Assembly: GCF_035083965.1 (NCBI RefSeq)
Contig: NC_089723.1
Span: forward strand, 39,687,193-39,751,192
Direction: 5' to 3'
DNA from: Branchiostoma lanceolatum
Lineage: Eukaryota; Chordata; Leptocardii; Amphioxiformes; Branchiostomatidae
Length of the DNA stretch: 64,000 nucleotides
The notes below the pieces were generated by a model. It searched no databases. It saw only the letters and a program-made list of their open reading frames with translations, and was not told the DNA's origin. Made by a program: the position numbers and the translations under genes. Each line of letters starts with the position of its first letter. Position 1 is the first letter of the stretch. Positions 57,447-64,000 of the stretch are shown here, in pieces.

Positions 57447-58519
57447 TGGAAGCTTGATCGGAGTATAAAATACATTATTATGATTTTCGGGTGGACGATG
57501 TCTAGCAAATACTTAGGATTACAAATGATAAAACTTTAGATGACAAATAATATAAAGGAATAACTTCTGTGGTGAATACGAACAGACGGAAACAAATGTT
57601 GCTTTGCTCAGCTTTATTGTTCAACGCCTCCAGCAGCTACGCTGATGCCTGGCTCTTATTTAGCTAGAGGAGAAGGGAAAAAGAAACGAAATAACTTCTA
57701 TATGGAAAGCTCTCTTTGCGTAGATTAAAATGAAGATCATTACAAGTGAATCTTCACTAAGAAAGGTTTGCAACGTGCAAAATGGTCCAACTTACTAAAG
57801 AATCACCGCAATTGTAGACTCTCACATGCAGAACGACTTACGTTAGAGCTATGAACCCAGACTTTGTGTCTCATTTCAAATCATTTCAAAGATAATGAGT
57901 ACCACCGTTATGTCTCGTTCAGCAGCAAGGGCCACCTGTGCGTAGGTGCACTTGGTGTACATATCGATAAGTATATGTAGTTAGGTGTCCAAGGTAGCTT
58001 GGTTTTGATAGTTCCACATATAGTTATAAGCATCAATGTTGCTTTTGTTATTAGACAAAGTTTGAAACGTACATATCAAAGCAACTGAAATCTAACCGTA
58101 CACTCTTCACACACCCTTTCCATTTAAGGCTAGCCTCGTGTCCAAACTCATCACAGCTCCTGCCCTCTCCGCTAATAATTCATTTGGATACTAGGCTACT
58201 AGCGGCTGCAACACCAAAGATTTAACAGACGTCTCAGCATATTTCATAGACAAATAACGATTTTTCAAACGTTTTGTGTGTTTATTGTCTTTTGAATCAT
58301 ACTTTGGCATCGTTCATCTGTTCATCATATTCCAACACAACTATAAAATCAAGGGTAACACAAACTTTCAATCAGTTGGATTTCTTCAATCACGGTCGTT
58401 CTTGGATCGCCCGGTCTGGTGGAAAGGGGGCTTATCAACCATGGTCTATTACCTAGTCTAGCTTGTAAGAGCATAAATGTACAATAATGATGTTTCATTC
58501 GTTAATGGATCCACCATCA

Positions 58520-62535
<4,016 letters not shown>

Positions 62536-62614
62536 GTCGTGAAACTTCAGGCGGAACAGTGTGAATTGTTACAGTCTCTGTTGTTTTTTTATGTTGAACT
62601 TCAGATCATATCAT

Positions 62615-62880
62615 ATGGACGTTCCTGTAGCTCAATTGGTAGCGACTTCACAGTTAGTTGGTGACTGGGAGACCTGGCGGTTCGAATCACGGGAAGGTTA
62701 TCCTCAGTTGGAGTTGCACCGTCTTTTGGAAGAGTCGTAAAATGGGGGTCCCGTGTTCGAGGAGGTGCCTCAAGAGAGTTACAATAGCCTCATTACTCAG
62801 ATGGGTACCTGCTGGCTGGCTGTAATGATACAACCTGGTGGATTATAACTACAGCCGTTGTGCTACACACAGCCCTCCCC
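62615..62880 (+). mobile_element. tRNA-derived SINE
   Basis: Opens with TCCTGTAGCTCAATTGGTAG (A box) and GGCGGTTCGAATCACG (B box), followed by TAAAATGGGGGTCCCGTGTT and CGAGGAGGTGCCTCAA. Same family as 52530 and 53577. It lies just upstream of the discoidin gene's first coding exon. Confidence 0.8.
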
Positions 62881-63829
62881 ACCGTATTGTTATTTACCTG
62901 TGCGATTCCGAAGTCACCTGACGAGCAGTCCATCAAGTTTTACCTGTTTGTGACGGGCTGACCTTATCTGTGTTGGGTTGGAGAAGTCGCAGAGAGTTAA
63001 ACTTTTGCTAAAATGTGCTAACGTTAGATGAGATCTATGGCACAATACCATTAACACGTTAACTCATATATAGTGGCTGTAGAAAAAGCATACGTTGCCT
63101 ATATTTAGGGATGTGTTGTTTTGTTTACAAACATGTAGAGAGAGAGCCTGGGGCGGTTGTTATCACTCTAATTGTGCTGTTCCAAATTTATAAAGGTTTG
63201 TCAGTGGCTAATCTGAATAGTTCCAGTGTAATTGCCTCTTAGTTTATTTCACAACACATTGTGTCAACTATTGCCTTGTTTGAACCAGCTTGAAATTGTA
63301 TTAAAACTTTGCGAGTATAAAAATGTAACACGAAGGCCTAGTTTTATGCCCTATGTTGTGATTTTCTGTGGCGCTAATCATGAGAAGACGATGTTGGCAA
63401 TATTTCTATAAAAGTGATTAGATGTCTTTTTATCACCCATTCTTTAGATTTTCCGGACGTTTCATCGGTGCCAGATTGTTATCACCAATATCATCGTTAT
63501 CATTTTGCCATTTAAACAATGTCATGCGGCAACATCAAGTCGATTTGTTGTTTCTTGGATTCACCCGTTTCTTTTTTTTCTTATTCAATAATAAGGACTC
63601 CGTTTAGTGTATGTGTCAACCCCAATAAAGTTTCTATATTTCAAGTACCCAAATTGTTGCTTTGTTGGTAAACTTTTCCCATGTATTTATTGTTTGGAAT
63701 TTTATATTTTTTTTCTACTTGCTCCTGTTGTAGCATGAGGTTCAATCACATGATTTATATTTTGCTCATGAACCCGTTTATTTCCTAAAAAGACGACAAA
63801 ACCAGAATATTACATTAGCCCTGCCTCCC

Positions 63830-64000
63830 CCTGTTGTCCGCTGTGGACTGTTCCGTGCGTCCTGCGGAATTGTGGGTACTGCGCAGACTCAGTAGTGCCC
63901 AGAGCCGCCATCTTGCAAAAGTCGGGACTGCTACTTTCTCCGTCCCGTCCGAGTCTCACACACAACTATGCGTCTTTCCCCGCACTGAGAACTTTTTCTG
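63830..64000. promoter_or_regulatory. Possible promoter with YY1-type site
   Basis: CCGCCATCTTG at 63906-63916 is the classical YY1 core found near many metazoan start sites, in CpG-richer sequence. It could serve the discoidin gene on the minus strand or a gene beyond the window. A plus-strand AATAAA in good context lies at 63625, hinting at a transcript end there, but I found no matching plus gene. Confidence 0.3.

Noticed and set aside
62630-62705. Candidate tRNA gene on the plus strand
   Set aside because: The promoter boxes belong to a SINE whose body is shared with 52530 and 53577; the cloverleaf is incomplete.

Overview
This is chordate nuclear DNA, most likely from an amphioxus (Branchiostoma). 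The genes have many short exons with GT-AG introns. Two ancient animal families (RasGRF, SLC24) keep their classical intron phases, and introns are full of minisatellites, fold-back MITEs and tRNA-derived SINEs. The species call is an inference from this style. All exon models were read by eye from protein similarity, splice consensus and phase bookkeeping; ends may be off by a base.

Layout. Plus strand: 1315-10044 is the 3' half of a RasGRF-type Ras exchange factor (11 exons, C-terminal CDC25/RasGEF module), followed by a probable 3.6 kb 3' UTR. 15688-19442 encodes a secreted-then-membrane-anchored protein with a TPM (MOLO1-like) domain carrying a Cys-rich insertion. Minus strand, head to tail: a type II membrane protein with one F5/8 type C (discoidin) domain (58520-62535), then three complete SLC24/NCKX Na+/Ca2+(K+) exchanger genes, C (45990-56428, 536 aa), B (35601-44081, 509 aa) and A (21647-32945, 561 aa). 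All exon phases of A, B and C close without a break. B and C share identical lengths for several exons, while A has a different loop structure and resembles SLC24A5.

Two observations stand out. First, tandem repeats repeatedly sit across exon/intron junctions: about 16 places have units containing an exon end, a splice site and adjacent intron (or a start or stop region), from one extra copy to about 12. Many keep a usable splice consensus. They resemble the amphioxus 'mirage' minisatellites that I recall being described at Adh, but here they affect most genes in one window. Second, the residue equivalent to Asp575 of human NCKX2, which sets K+ dependence, is Asn in A, Cys in B and Asp in C, while the acidic residues equivalent to Glu188 and Asp548 are kept in all three. 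The cluster may therefore contain K+-independent and K+-dependent exchangers side by side.

The exchangers would act together in cell or organelle Ca2+ extrusion. The RasGRF and discoidin genes have no evident functional link to them beyond linkage; human RASGRF1, SLC24A1 and SLC24A5 also lie on 15q. No bacterial-type operon, CRISPR or viral element is supported.
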